Positions 1-6,200 are shown, numbered from the stretch's first letter. The stretch: DNA of 12,480 nucleotides from JACVRW01 sp052038485 (GCA_052038485.1 JBQGCL010000082.1:1-12480); one strand, 5' to 3'. Notes: generated by a model not told the origin, from the letters alone. Made by a program: numbers and translations.

Positions 1-269
1 ATCTCGGTCATCTCGACGTTCTGCTCGACGCCGATCACGCGCTTGAACGGATGGCGCGCGGCCACCACCAGCACCCGGCCCATGCCCGACCCGACGTCGA
101 GGAAGACGTCCTCGGGGCCGATCTCCAGCCGCCGGAACAGCTGCTCGAGCGTCAGCCAGGCGGTCGGGCGGTAGAGGCCGTAGGCATACCCCTCGTCCTT
201 CTGCCAGACGAGCCCGCGGGTCTGGACCCCGAGGGCCCGCTCGAGCAGGCGCGACGCAGCCGCCCTCAT
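1..269 (-). CDS. SAM-dependent class I methyltransferase, 3' part missing (lasso cluster)
   Basis: This is the N-terminal 89 residues of a methyltransferase that continues past the left edge. Motif I of the Rossmann SAM-binding fold is clear at residues about 55-65 (VFLDVGSGMGR). It is followed by VIGVE at about 78-82, whose Glu normally holds the SAM ribose. The N-terminal part contains a WQKDEGYAYGLYRPT stretch, so the gene begins properly and is not a broken fragment. The ATG shares one base with the TGA of the upstream peptidase (TGATG), which indicates translational coupling and puts the gene in the lasso operon. Known lasso methyltransferases (lassomycin-type, StspM) esterify the C-terminal carboxylate. 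This role is an inference here, because the C-terminal substrate-binding part is not in the window. The precursor ends in Glu, so a C-terminal or side-chain carboxyl is available. Confident as a methyltransferase, less so for the substrate. Confidence 0.85.
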   Translation of the reverse strand, partial: MRAAASRLLERALGVQTRGLVWQKDEGYAYGLYRPTAWLTLEQLFRRLEIGPEDVFLDVGSGMGRVLVVAARHPFKRVIGVEQNVEMTE

Positions 270-685
270 CACACCCGGGCGCCGGAGGCGTCGAAGGCCA
301 CCAGCGTCGCGTAGCCCGACAGCGCCTCGGGCTGCTCGTCGACCGGCGCGCCGGCCACCACGACCCAGGCGTGCCCGACCACCCTGCCGTCTCCCTTCCG
401 TACGCCGCAGACGAGCTCGGCCGGCGCGCCCGTGCGCAACAGGAAGCGGTACGTGAGCAGGCTGCGCTCGAGGCAGTCGCTCGACTCCGCCGCCCGCGCA
501 CCGAACAACCGGTGGCTCACGCTCACGACCTGGGCCGGCGTGAACGGCAGCCGCCGGCGCGGCCCGCCGGCCGCCAGGCGCGCCAGCCGCGGCAGCGGCA
601 GCGCCCGCTTGAGCAGCGGCAGCGCCGCCCGCCAGGCGAGCATGCGGGCCAGCAGCAGGGCGCCGGCCGGCGAGCGCAGTCTCAC
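269..685 (-). CDS. Lasso leader peptidase (B2), transglutaminase-like
   Basis: A 138-residue protein of the Transglut_core3 / lasso B2 type, which cuts the leader off the precursor after the recognition protein has bound it. The catalytic Cys lies in SSDCLERSLL (C71), the His in GHAWV (H105) and the acidic residue in PVDE (D116, or E117). This matches the Cys-His-Asp triad of McjB-like peptidases. The length is usual for a split B2 in which the PqqD-like part is a separate gene. The reading frame is open further upstream, but that part is only the shadow of the kinase gene. I chose the GTG at 685 because it overlaps the kinase TGA in a 4-base GTGA and because the family-like N-terminus (RLRSPAGALLLAR) begins there. 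An alternative ATG lies 14 codons further in. The downstream methyltransferase overlaps by one base. The region is extremely Arg/Ala-rich, as expected from GC content. Confidence 0.9.
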   Translation of the reverse strand: MRLRSPAGALLLARMLAWRAALPLLKRALPLPRLARLAAGGPRRRLPFTPAQVVSVSHRLFGARAAESSDCLERSLLTYRFLLRTGAPAELVCGVRKGDGRVVGHAWVVVAGAPVDEQPEALSGYATLVAFDASGARV

Positions 686-1467
686 TCGAGCTCCTCCAGC
701 AGGTCGAGGATCGCCGCCAGCCGATCGAAGCCGGCCGGGAAGCGCAGCTCGTGCATGGGTACGCGGGCGGTCAGCTCGAGGTAGCGCTCGGCGGTCTCGC
801 GCCGGCGGGGGCGCCCCTCGAGGTCGAAGCAGTAGGCGTGCTGGAGGGCGGCCGTGAACGCCTCGGCCGCGGTCAGCCGCCGCACGGCCAGCTCCTCGCC
901 GCGCTCCATCACGACGACCGCGGCGAGCGGAGCGCGCTCGCCGTCGGCCGGCGCGCCCGCCGCGACCGCGCCGAAGTGCTCGGCCGAGGCCTCTCGCAGG
1001 TGCAGGGTGAACGGCAGCGGGACCGCCGCCACCTCGAGCCCCGACGCGTCGAAGGCGACCGCGTCGTCCGCGTACAGCTCGTGGCCGGCGCGCCGGCTCA
1101 AGCCGTAGGCGAGCGTCGACTTGCCGGTGCCCGAGCGTGCACACAGCGCGACCACCCCGCGCGGGCCGCGCACCGCGCTCGCGTGCAGCACCTGGAGCCC
1201 GCGGGTGTGCAGCGCCATCGGCAGCACGCAGCGCCGGTAGGCGTCCTCGATCTCCTCGCGGCCGGCCTCGGCCGGCTCGGCGAGCACCTCGTCGCTCTCG
1301 TCGCGCCAGCTGAACGTGGCGAGGCCGGGCATGCGCATCCGGTGCTCGGCGCCGCTGGTGGAGCCGTACGCCGCCACCGCCCCGTCATCGCTGCGCCAGA
1401 CGACCTCGGCGAGGGCAGGGTCCGGCGCCGCCCCGGAGGGCGGCGCCGTCAAGACCCTGAGCTTCAT
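682..1467 (-). CDS. HPr-kinase-like lasso peptide kinase
   Basis: A 261-residue protein related to HPr kinase/phosphorylase and to the lasso peptide kinases (PadeK, ThcoK), which phosphorylate the precursor's C-terminal Ser. A P-loop is visible as ARSGTGKST at residues 110-118, with K116 and S117 for phosphate and Mg binding. Its first position is Ala instead of the usual Gly. LHASAV at 94-99 places H95 where the family has its conserved His, and LYADDAV at 131-137 supplies the Walker-B-like Asp pair (D134, D135). The C-terminal half is less conserved and ends in an acidic LEELE. The ATG at 1467 lies 46 bases after the precursor stop, beyond a GC-rich hairpin. The stop overlaps the peptidase start. 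Neighbours define it as a tailoring enzyme. The odd point is that the encoded precursor ends in Glu and has no Ser in its C-terminal half, so the phosphate acceptor is not obvious. Thr33 or a leader residue are candidates. Confidence 0.88.
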   Translation of the reverse strand: MKLRVLTAPPSGAAPDPALAEVVWRSDDGAVAAYGSTSGAEHRMRMPGLATFSWRDESDEVLAEPAEAGREEIEDAYRRCVLPMALHTRGLQVLHASAVRGPRGVVALCARSGTGKSTLAYGLSRRAGHELYADDAVAFDASGLEVAAVPLPFTLHLREASAEHFGAVAAGAPADGERAPLAAVVVMERGEELAVRRLTAAEAFTAALQHAYCFDLEGRPRRRETAERYLELTARVPMHELRFPAGFDRLAAILDLLEELE

Positions 1468-1484
1468 GCTCGCGTGTGGGACCT

Positions 1485-1502
1485 TCCGCGGCCAGCCGCG
1501 GA
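1485..1502 (-). promoter_or_regulatory. GC-rich hairpin between precursor and kinase genes
   Basis: A perfect inverted repeat, TCCGCGG-CCAG-CCGCGGA, with a 7-bp stem of six G:C pairs and one A:T pair and a 4-base loop. It lies in the only sizeable intergenic gap (46 bases) inside the lasso operon, directly after the precursor stop. No U-tract follows in the transcript direction, so it is not a standard intrinsic terminator. By analogy with other RiPP operons it could be an attenuator or a 3' stabilising structure that keeps precursor mRNA above the level of the downstream enzymes. That role is inference. Palindromes of this size also arise by chance in DNA this GC-rich. Confidence 0.5.
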
Positions 1503-1513
1503 GTGCAGACGTC

Positions 1514-1666
1514 CTACTCCTGACCCTTCGGCTTGCGCGCAGGCTCGCCGGGGTCGCCGCCGACCAGCGTCAGCTTGCCGCCGCCCTGATGGACGACGTC
1601 GCTGACGAGACCGACGGATTTGAGAGCCATCGGCTCCCAGGAGGCCCTGTCTGTGCTGTGAGGCAT
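1514..1666 (-). CDS. Lasso peptide precursor (A), 50 residues
   Basis: A 50-residue peptide encoded between cyclase and kinase genes, too short for many gene callers. The leader carries SWEPMALKSVG: W10, L15 and G19 have the spacing of the YxxPxLxxxG motif that PqqD-like B1 proteins bind, with Pro at W+2 instead of +3. After it come VSDVVHQ, a triple Gly (28-30), KLTLVGGDPGEP, and a basic RKPKGQE tail. Model A: core starts at G30 and D38 is residue 9, giving a 9-residue Gly-Asp ring (GKLTLVGGD) and a 12-residue tail. Model B: T33 is the usual -2 Thr, the core starts at V35 and E41 closes a 7-residue ring. I prefer A because of Gly1 and Asp9, but A lacks the -2 Thr. The ATG at 1666 is chosen over the in-frame ATG at 1630 because only it has a Shine-Dalgarno sequence and includes W10. 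Confidence 0.82.
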   Translation of the reverse strand: MPHSTDRASWEPMALKSVGLVSDVVHQGGGKLTLVGGDPGEPARKPKGQE

Positions 1667-1670
1667 AGGT

Positions 1671-1677
1671 CCCCTTT
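1671..1677 (-). promoter_or_regulatory. Shine-Dalgarno site that decides the precursor start
   Basis: AAAGGGG in transcript sense, four bases (ACCT) before the ATG at 1666, within the 15-base gap after the cyclase stop. It is stronger than the sites before most genes in this operon, which rely on overlaps. It supports high and independent translation of the precursor and the longer 50-residue reading over the 38-residue one. Confidence 0.65.
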
Positions 1678-1681
1678 GCTG

Positions 1682-3493
1682 TTAGACAACGGACCGGCCC
1701 TTCAACCACGCTTCGAGGCTGAGGATGAACCACAAGCGATTGAGGTCCCCCCAATCGCCCCCTGCGAAGTCCTGGGCCACCTTCGACCCTAAACCCGATT
1801 CGTCCACAGCGCCAATTTCCGCCAAACACGGGACCCCGCGCGATCTCTCCCAGGCCACCGGTGCATAGCGCTTCAGCAGTTCGTGCGCATAGCTCGTCGC
1901 GATCACCTTCTTTTGGCGCTCAAACCCAAGTTCGGGGAACTTGCGGGCGACCATGTCGCGCACGATCCCCTTCGACCTGCCGCCCGTGTTGAGCAGCGCC
2001 GGCGGGGTGCGGACGAGGAACCGGATCAGGTCCGGGTCCCAATACGGCTGCACGATCGGCGCCCCGACGCGGCGGCCGTTCTCGTAGGTCTCCTCCACCT
2101 CGAGGCTGACCAGCGCGTGGTCGAGGCCCTCGTCCAGCTCGCGCCAGTAGAGGTCGCGCGTCACCGGCCGCGGCCGTGACTCGATCGCCCGTTCGGTCAG
2201 CTGGCGCCGCAGCGCCGGGTCGGGCGCCGCCCAGGCCGGGGTGTCGCGCTCGATCGCGCGCTCGCGGCGGCGGCGCAGTGCCCAGGGCGCGGTCGCCTCG
2301 AGCCCGTGCGCGACCCTCGCCGAGAGCATGTCGCGCACGCCGAAGCGCCAGAGCAGGTTGCGCGTCAGCCGCAGCGGATGGACCGGGTAGGAGCGGTTGA
2401 GGTTGAGCCAGAGCGCGATCAGGCCGCGGACGTCGCCGGCGCGCAGCAGGTCCGCCGCGTAGTAGGGCGTCACCCCGAGCCACTCGTCCCCGCCCGTGCC
2501 CGTGAGGATCACCTCGACGCCGTGCTCGACGCCGCGCCGCCCGAGCGCCTGGTAGGCGGGCAGCCAGTAGTTGGTCAGCGGCGCGGGCCAGTCGCGGCTC
2601 ATGCGCAGCGCCGACTCCAGGATGTTCTCCGGCCCGACGGCCTCCTCCAGCTCCACCATCACCTGGGGCAACCCCAGTGCGTCCGCGACGCTCGTCTGGA
2701 TCGCGGTCTCGTCCACGTGCTCGTTCGGCATCGCCAGCGAGAGCGCCCACGGCACCGGCTGGCCGGCCTCCCGGGCGCGGTCGCGCGCCACCGCCGCCAC
2801 GCTCACCGAGTCGAGCCCGCCGCTGAGGAAGATCCCGGCCGGGCCGCGGCTCACCGAGCGGTCGATCGCCCGCGCGAACAGCTCCGGGAACTGCTCCAGC
2901 TGGTCCTCGGTCACCCAGTCCTCTGGCGACCGCGGCGCCGGGTGCCAGTAGCGCACAGCTTCGCGCCGGCTGCCGCTCACGCGCAGCACGTGCCCCGGCG
3001 GGATGCGCCGGATCGCCTCGAACAGCGTCTCCTCGGGGAAGCGCCAGCGCAGGCAGACGTGGTCGGTCACCGCGGCCAGGTTCAGCGCGTCGGGTACGGC
3101 CGGGTGGTCGCTGAGCGCTCCGAGCGACCAGGACACGAGCAGCCGACCGCCCGCCTCCGCCCAGAACAGCGGCACGATCCCGAGCGGATCGCGGGCGCAG
3201 AGCAGGAGCTCGCGCTCGCCGTCCCAGATCACCACCGCGTAGCTGCCGCGCAGCCGCTCGAGCGCCCCCTCACCGAAGCGCCGGTACGCCTCGAGCACGC
3301 GTTCCGGGGGCGAGGCGTCGCCGCCGGGCTCGTGAAGGACGCCGTCGAACAGCACCCGCACGGCGCCGTCGTCGGCGAGCAGCGGCGAGCTCGCGGGCAG
3401 GACCGGCGGGCCGGCGGCCACCGACAGCACCCAGGCGCCGTCCGCGCCGGTCTCCAGCGTTGGAGGTGTGCGGCCCAGCTCCAGCGTCGTCAT
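1682..3493 (-). CDS. Lasso cyclase (C), asparagine-synthetase-like
   Basis: A 603-residue homologue of glutamine-hydrolysing asparagine synthetase. Lasso C proteins use this fold to adenylate a core Asp/Glu side chain and join it to the core N-terminus. The N-terminal glutaminase-like domain (about 1-190) starts MTTLEL and lacks the catalytic Cys2, so it should not release ammonia from glutamine. That is the hallmark of lasso cyclases against true AsnB. It keeps structural motifs SYAVVIWD (84-91) and RDPLGIVPLFW (101-111). The synthetase domain has the PPi-loop SGGLDS (224-229), the conserved TGTGGDE (331-337), and a basic SKGIVRDMVARKFP region near the C-terminus that may hold the catalytic Lys. 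The ATG overlaps the B1 stop in ATGA. The last ~250 bases are clearly poorer in GC than the rest and contain TTA, AGA and ATT codons, unusual here. Very confident on family; the lasso role rests on B1, B2 and precursor next to it. Confidence 0.95.
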   Translation of the reverse strand: MTTLELGRTPPTLETGADGAWVLSVAAGPPVLPASSPLLADDGAVRVLFDGVLHEPGGDASPPERVLEAYRRFGEGALERLRGSYAVVIWDGERELLLCARDPLGIVPLFWAEAGGRLLVSWSLGALSDHPAVPDALNLAAVTDHVCLRWRFPEETLFEAIRRIPPGHVLRVSGSRREAVRYWHPAPRSPEDWVTEDQLEQFPELFARAIDRSVSRGPAGIFLSGGLDSVSVAAVARDRAREAGQPVPWALSLAMPNEHVDETAIQTSVADALGLPQVMVELEEAVGPENILESALRMSRDWPAPLTNYWLPAYQALGRRGVEHGVEVILTGTGGDEWLGVTPYYAADLLRAGDVRGLIALWLNLNRSYPVHPLRLTRNLLWRFGVRDMLSARVAHGLEATAPWALRRRRERAIERDTPAWAAPDPALRRQLTERAIESRPRPVTRDLYWRELDEGLDHALVSLEVEETYENGRRVGAPIVQPYWDPDLIRFLVRTPPALLNTGGRSKGIVRDMVARKFPELGFERQKKVIATSYAHELLKRYAPVAWERSRGVPCLAEIGAVDESGLGSKVAQDFAGGDWGDLNRLWFILSLEAWLKGRSVV

Positions 3494-3825
3494 GCGTCCT
3501 CGACCAGGCCCGCGCGGCGCAGGTCGGCGGTGATCGAGTCGATCTCCCGCTCCAGCGTCGTCTCGTCGACCTCGAACTCCTCCTGCATGCGGCGCACGAT
3601 GATCTCGTGGCCGAGCCCCTCCTCGAGCAGCTCCCAGTACCGCCCGCCGGTGGCGTTCAAGCTGTAGATCCGATTGGTGCCCAGGTGCACCAGCACGACC
3701 TCGTCGTCGAGCCGGCGTGCCACGACGTCGGGCGCGACGCGTATCACCTGTTCGACGGTAGGCGAGTCACCCAGATCGCGCCAGTCAGTACTGGACGAGG
3801 CTGCCCGTGCGCCGGCAGTGGTCAA
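3490..3825 (-). CDS. PqqD-like RiPP recognition element (B1)
   Basis: A stand-alone PqqD-fold protein of up to 111 residues. It binds the leader of the precursor and presents it to the peptidase and cyclase. The domain core is RVAPDVVARRLDDEVVLVHL, then GTNRIYSLNATGGRYWELLEEG, and a helical acidic C-terminus with VDETTLEREIDSITADLRRAGLVE. The pattern of beta strands followed by NATG-x3-W-x-LLEEG is typical of PF05402. The start is uncertain. The TTG at 3825 (position given) overlaps the permease gene by 41 bases and has a CAGGG three bases upstream. A GTG at 3747 would give an 85-residue protein beginning just before the domain, which is nearer the usual size. The stop overlaps the cyclase ATG by four bases (ATGA), so the two proteins are probably made in equal amounts. 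Confidence 0.92.
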   Translation of the reverse strand: MTTAGARAASSSTDWRDLGDSPTVEQVIRVAPDVVARRLDDEVVLVHLGTNRIYSLNATGGRYWELLEEGLGHEIIVRRMQEEFEVDETTLEREIDSITADLRRAGLVEDA

Positions 3826-4615
3826 GCGCCCTGCGGAACAGCCACAGCGCCAGCGGCAGCGTGACCACCGCGATCGCCGCCAGCGCGGCCGCGTCGTCCT
3901 CCCAGCCGCCGCCGGTGAACAGCGCCGCGCGCAGACCGTCGAACGCGAAGCGCGTCGGAACGATCGCGGCGATCGGCTCCAGCCAGGCCGGCAGCACCTC
4001 CACCGGGAAGAAGGCCCCGCCGAGCAGGCCGAGCGCGAAGCTGGCGAGCGTGACGACGACGGTCGCCCGCTTGATCACAAGGACGACCGCGCCGAGCGCG
4101 ATCCCGAGCCCCAGCAGCGAGGCACCGGTGGCCATCATCACGACCGTGAAGCCGACCCAGTCCGCGCCGGCGAAGCTCACGCCGAGCAGCGCGGTCGCGA
4201 CGGTCAGGTAGATCGCCGCGCGCACCAGCGCGAGCAGGAACGGCAGCCCGCCGAGCCCGAACGCCAGCTCGCTCGCCTTGACCGGCTGGGTGACGAGCGC
4301 CTCCAGCGTCCCGGTGAGCTGCTCCTCGCGCACGCGCTGGGCGAGCTGGGCGCTGGCCGAGGAGATCACCACGGTCACGGCCAGCCCCACGGTCACGAAC
4401 GCGAAGTAGCTGGGCGCGCCGTCCAGCTCCTCGGGGGAAGCGGGCGGCAACGCCTTCGAGATGTAGTAGTAGACGCACAGGTCGACCACGGCGAGCAGGA
4501 AGTCGAACAGCAGCGCGTAGCGGTACGACCGCGTGACCGCGTAGTCGCGCAGCACGATCGCGGCGACGACGCGCGGCCGCGGCGGGCTAAGCGCCAAGGT
4601 CGAGGTGGCGGCCAC
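3785..4615 (-). CDS. ABC-2 type transporter permease
   Basis: A 276-residue integral membrane protein, the membrane half of an exporter. About six hydrophobic segments can be seen at roughly 35-55, 68-90, 125-146, 153-181, 186-208 and 242-262. Between segments 2 and 3 the cytoplasmic stretch REEQLTGTLEALVTQP (about 96-111) is the conserved ABC-2 permease coupling region. The gene overlaps the ATPase gene by 29 bases and is followed at once by B1, so the pair should export the finished lasso peptide and give self-immunity (inference from position). Better known lasso clusters use one fused ABC protein (McjD type), so this split design is less common. Start is GTG at 4615; an internal TTG at 4597 is an alternative. 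The family is confident. Confidence 0.88.
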   Translation of the reverse strand: MAATSTLALSPPRPRVVAAIVLRDYAVTRSYRYALLFDFLLAVVDLCVYYYISKALPPASPEELDGAPSYFAFVTVGLAVTVVISSASAQLAQRVREEQLTGTLEALVTQPVKASELAFGLGGLPFLLALVRAAIYLTVATALLGVSFAGADWVGFTVVMMATGASLLGLGIALGAVVLVIKRATVVVTLASFALGLLGGAFFPVEVLPAWLEPIAAIVPTRFAFDGLRAALFTGGGWEDDAAALAAIAVVTLPLALWLFRRALDHCRRTGSLVQY

Positions 4616-5210
4616 AGTTGGCGGCGTCGTCGGGGCGATGGCTGGCCACGATCGCGGCCACTTGCGGACGGCGATCGAGCGCGGCCCAGAGCCGGTCGAT
4701 CGCCTCGCGGTCGAGCGAGCGGGTCGGCTCGTCTAGCAGCAGCAGGATCGGGTCGCCCAGCAGGGCGCGCGCGAAGGCGATCTGCTGGACCATGCCGGTC
4801 GAGCAGGCGTCGAGCCGGCGCGCGGCGATCTCCTCGAGCTCCAGCTCCTCGATCAGCGCCTCGGTCTGGCGGCGCGCCTCGCCGGCGGCGCTGTGGCGCA
4901 TACGCGCGAACAGCAGCAGGTTGGTGCGGCCCGTCAGGCGCAGGTAGAAGGAGCGTTCGGCCGCCAGCGAGGCCCCGAGCAGCTCGCGCGCCGCCAGCGT
5001 GCCGGCGCGGTGCGCGCCGATCCAGGCCTCGCCGCCCGACGGGATCAGCGTGCCCGCGAGGCAGCGCAGCAGCGTCGTCTTGCCGGACCCGTTGGGGCCG
5101 CGCAGCGCCAGACGCTCGCCAGGGTCGAGCGCCAGATCGAGGGGTGCCAGGGCCTCCAGGTCGCCGAAGCGACGTGTCAGCCCGCGCGTCTGCAGCGCCG
5201 TCCCGGCCAT
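4587..5210 (-). CDS. ABC transporter ATP-binding protein
   Basis: A 207-residue nucleotide-binding protein that would drive the ABC-2 permease next to it. Visible motifs are Walker A GPNGSGKTT (38-46), a RSFYLRLTGRTNLLLFA segment (87-103) with Glu where the Q-loop Gln is common, signature CSTGM (136-140, a known variant of LSGGQ), Walker B ILLLLDEP (155-162) and the switch His in SHR (H191). Length is slightly short for the family and ends soon after the switch region, but all motifs are present. The ATG at 5210 is the only plausible start; the frame remains open upstream only as a shadow of the divergent gene. It appears to be the first gene of the lasso operon. Confidence 0.9.
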   Translation of the reverse strand: MAGTALQTRGLTRRFGDLEALAPLDLALDPGERLALRGPNGSGKTTLLRCLAGTLIPSGGEAWIGAHRAGTLAARELLGASLAAERSFYLRLTGRTNLLLFARMRHSAAGEARRQTEALIEELELEEIAARRLDACSTGMVQQIAFARALLGDPILLLLDEPTRSLDREAIDRLWAALDRRPQVAAIVASHRPDDAANCGRHLDLGA

Positions 5211-5255
5211 CGAGCCAGCATCGCACGGGTTACCGACCTGGACTACGGTGGAAAC
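5211..5255. promoter_or_regulatory. Divergent intergenic region of the lasso cluster
   Basis: Only 45 bases separate the transporter ATPase (minus) from the nucleotidyltransferase gene (plus), so the control elements of both must lie here or within the 5' coding ends. On the plus strand TACGGT (5244-5249) fits TANNNT and ends six bases before the GTG. This would give a leaderless or nearly leaderless transcript, a common arrangement in actinobacteria. GGTGGA at 5247-5252 could instead be a Shine-Dalgarno site. I see no convincing -35, and no clear -10 on the minus strand. Confidence 0.35.
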
Positions 5256-6200
5256 GTGGCCTCCCACGAATTGGTGAGTGCGGCCGCGCGCGTCGCGATC
5301 GTGGACAGCGCGACCGCCGAGACGGTCCGCGCGCTCCAACGCGCGGGCCTGCGCGCCATTCTGCTGAAGGGGCCTGGGCTGGCCGAGTGGCTGTGGGACG
5401 ACGCGCCGGTGCGCCCCTACGGCGACACCGATCTGCTCGTCTCCCCGCTCGAGCGCCCGCGGGTGGAGCGCGTCCTGACCGAGCTCGGGTACGTGCGCAC
5501 GCTCGGCGACGGCGATATCCCCCAGCCCACGCCGGAGCTGCACGCCGAGACCTGGCGGCGCGACCCGACCGGTCCCGCGGTCGACCTGCACCGGACCCTC
5601 AACGGCGCTCGGGCGCCGGCCGACCGCGCCTGGGCGGCCCTGACGCGGTCGACGGACCGCATGCGGGTCGGGTCGGTCGAGGTGGAGGTCCCCAGCCTGG
5701 CCGGACGCGCGCTGCACGTGGCGCTCCACGCCGCCTACCACGGCGAGCGCAGCGGCAAGCCCGTGGAGGACCTCGAGCGGGCGCTCGCGCGCGCCTCCTT
5801 CGATACCTGGACCGACGCCGCCGGGCTGGCCCGCGAGCTGGATGCCGAGGACGCGTTCGCGGCCGGCCTGGAGCTGCTGCCCCAGGGACAGGCGCTGGCC
5901 GAGCGGCTCGGAATCGCCGGACGGCGCTCGGTTGAGGTCTCGCTGCGCGCCGGCGCCAACCGGCCGCTCGCGCTCTCGCTCGAGTGGCTCGCCCAGGCGC
6001 CCGGCGCCCGCGCGAAGGCTCGGCTGGCCCGCCGGCTGCTGTTCCCGCCCGCCGCCTGGGTCCGCCTGACCTACCCGTTCGCGCGGCGCGGGCGCAGGGC
6101 GCTGGTCGCGGCCTATCTGGTGCGGCTCACGCGCATCCCGCGCTACGGCGTCCAGGCCGTTGTCGACTGGCGCCGGGCGCGGCGCGTCGCGCGCGGCTAG
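5256..6200 (+). CDS. Nucleotidyltransferase-family protein (lasso tailoring candidate)
   Basis: A 314-residue protein of the NTP_transf_5-like nucleotidyltransferase family. LLKGPGLAEWLW (36-47) followed by PYGDTDLLV (54-62) is the family signature; D57 and D59 would bind the metal and D110 in VDLH is a candidate third carboxylate. The C-terminal half is helical and Arg/Ala-rich, with no recognised domain. Members of this family recur in lasso clusters that also encode an HPr-kinase-like protein. From memory, the one in the pseudomycoidin pathway adds sugar to a phosphorylated peptide, so it may act after the kinase here. That is inference. The GTG at 5256 starts MASHELVSAAAR; earlier in-frame sequence is a shadow of the ATPase gene. 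It is transcribed away from the operon and its TAG shares the palindrome CTAG with the stop of infC coming the other way. Confidence 0.82.
   Translation: MASHELVSAAARVAIVDSATAETVRALQRAGLRAILLKGPGLAEWLWDDAPVRPYGDTDLLVSPLERPRVERVLTELGYVRTLGDGDIPQPTPELHAETWRRDPTGPAVDLHRTLNGARAPADRAWAALTRSTDRMRVGSVEVEVPSLAGRALHVALHAAYHGERSGKPVEDLERALARASFDTWTDAAGLARELDAEDAFAAGLELLPQGQALAERLGIAGRRSVEVSLRAGANRPLALSLEWLAQAPGARAKARLARRLLFPPAAWVRLTYPFARRGRRALVAAYLVRLTRIPRYGVQAVVDWRRARRVARG

Noticed and set aside
686..1144. Upstream extension of the leader peptidase frame to 291 residues
   Set aside because: The extra part is the kinase gene read out of frame; the GTG at 685 with GTGA overlap explains the start.
1485..1502. 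Hairpin as intrinsic terminator
   Set aside because: No U-tract follows in transcript sense, and kinase, peptidase and methyltransferase genes continue in tight order behind it.
1514..1630. Shorter 38-residue reading of the precursor from the inner ATG
   Set aside because: It has no Shine-Dalgarno site and would lose the W10 that begins the B1-binding leader motif.
1464..1829. 121-residue minus-strand ORF spanning the precursor region
   Set aside because: It is in a different frame from the precursor, overlaps the cyclase 3' end, and has Arg/Gly-rich composition typical of a shadow frame, with no leader motif.
1682..3493. True asparagine synthetase (asnB) for the cyclase gene
   Set aside because: No Cys at position 2 for glutaminase activity, and the gene lies between B1 and a lasso precursor with B2 nearby.
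3674..5935. 753-residue plus-strand ORF
   Set aside because: It is antisense to several well-supported genes and is Arg/Ala/Gly-rich without any domain; a typical GC-driven shadow.
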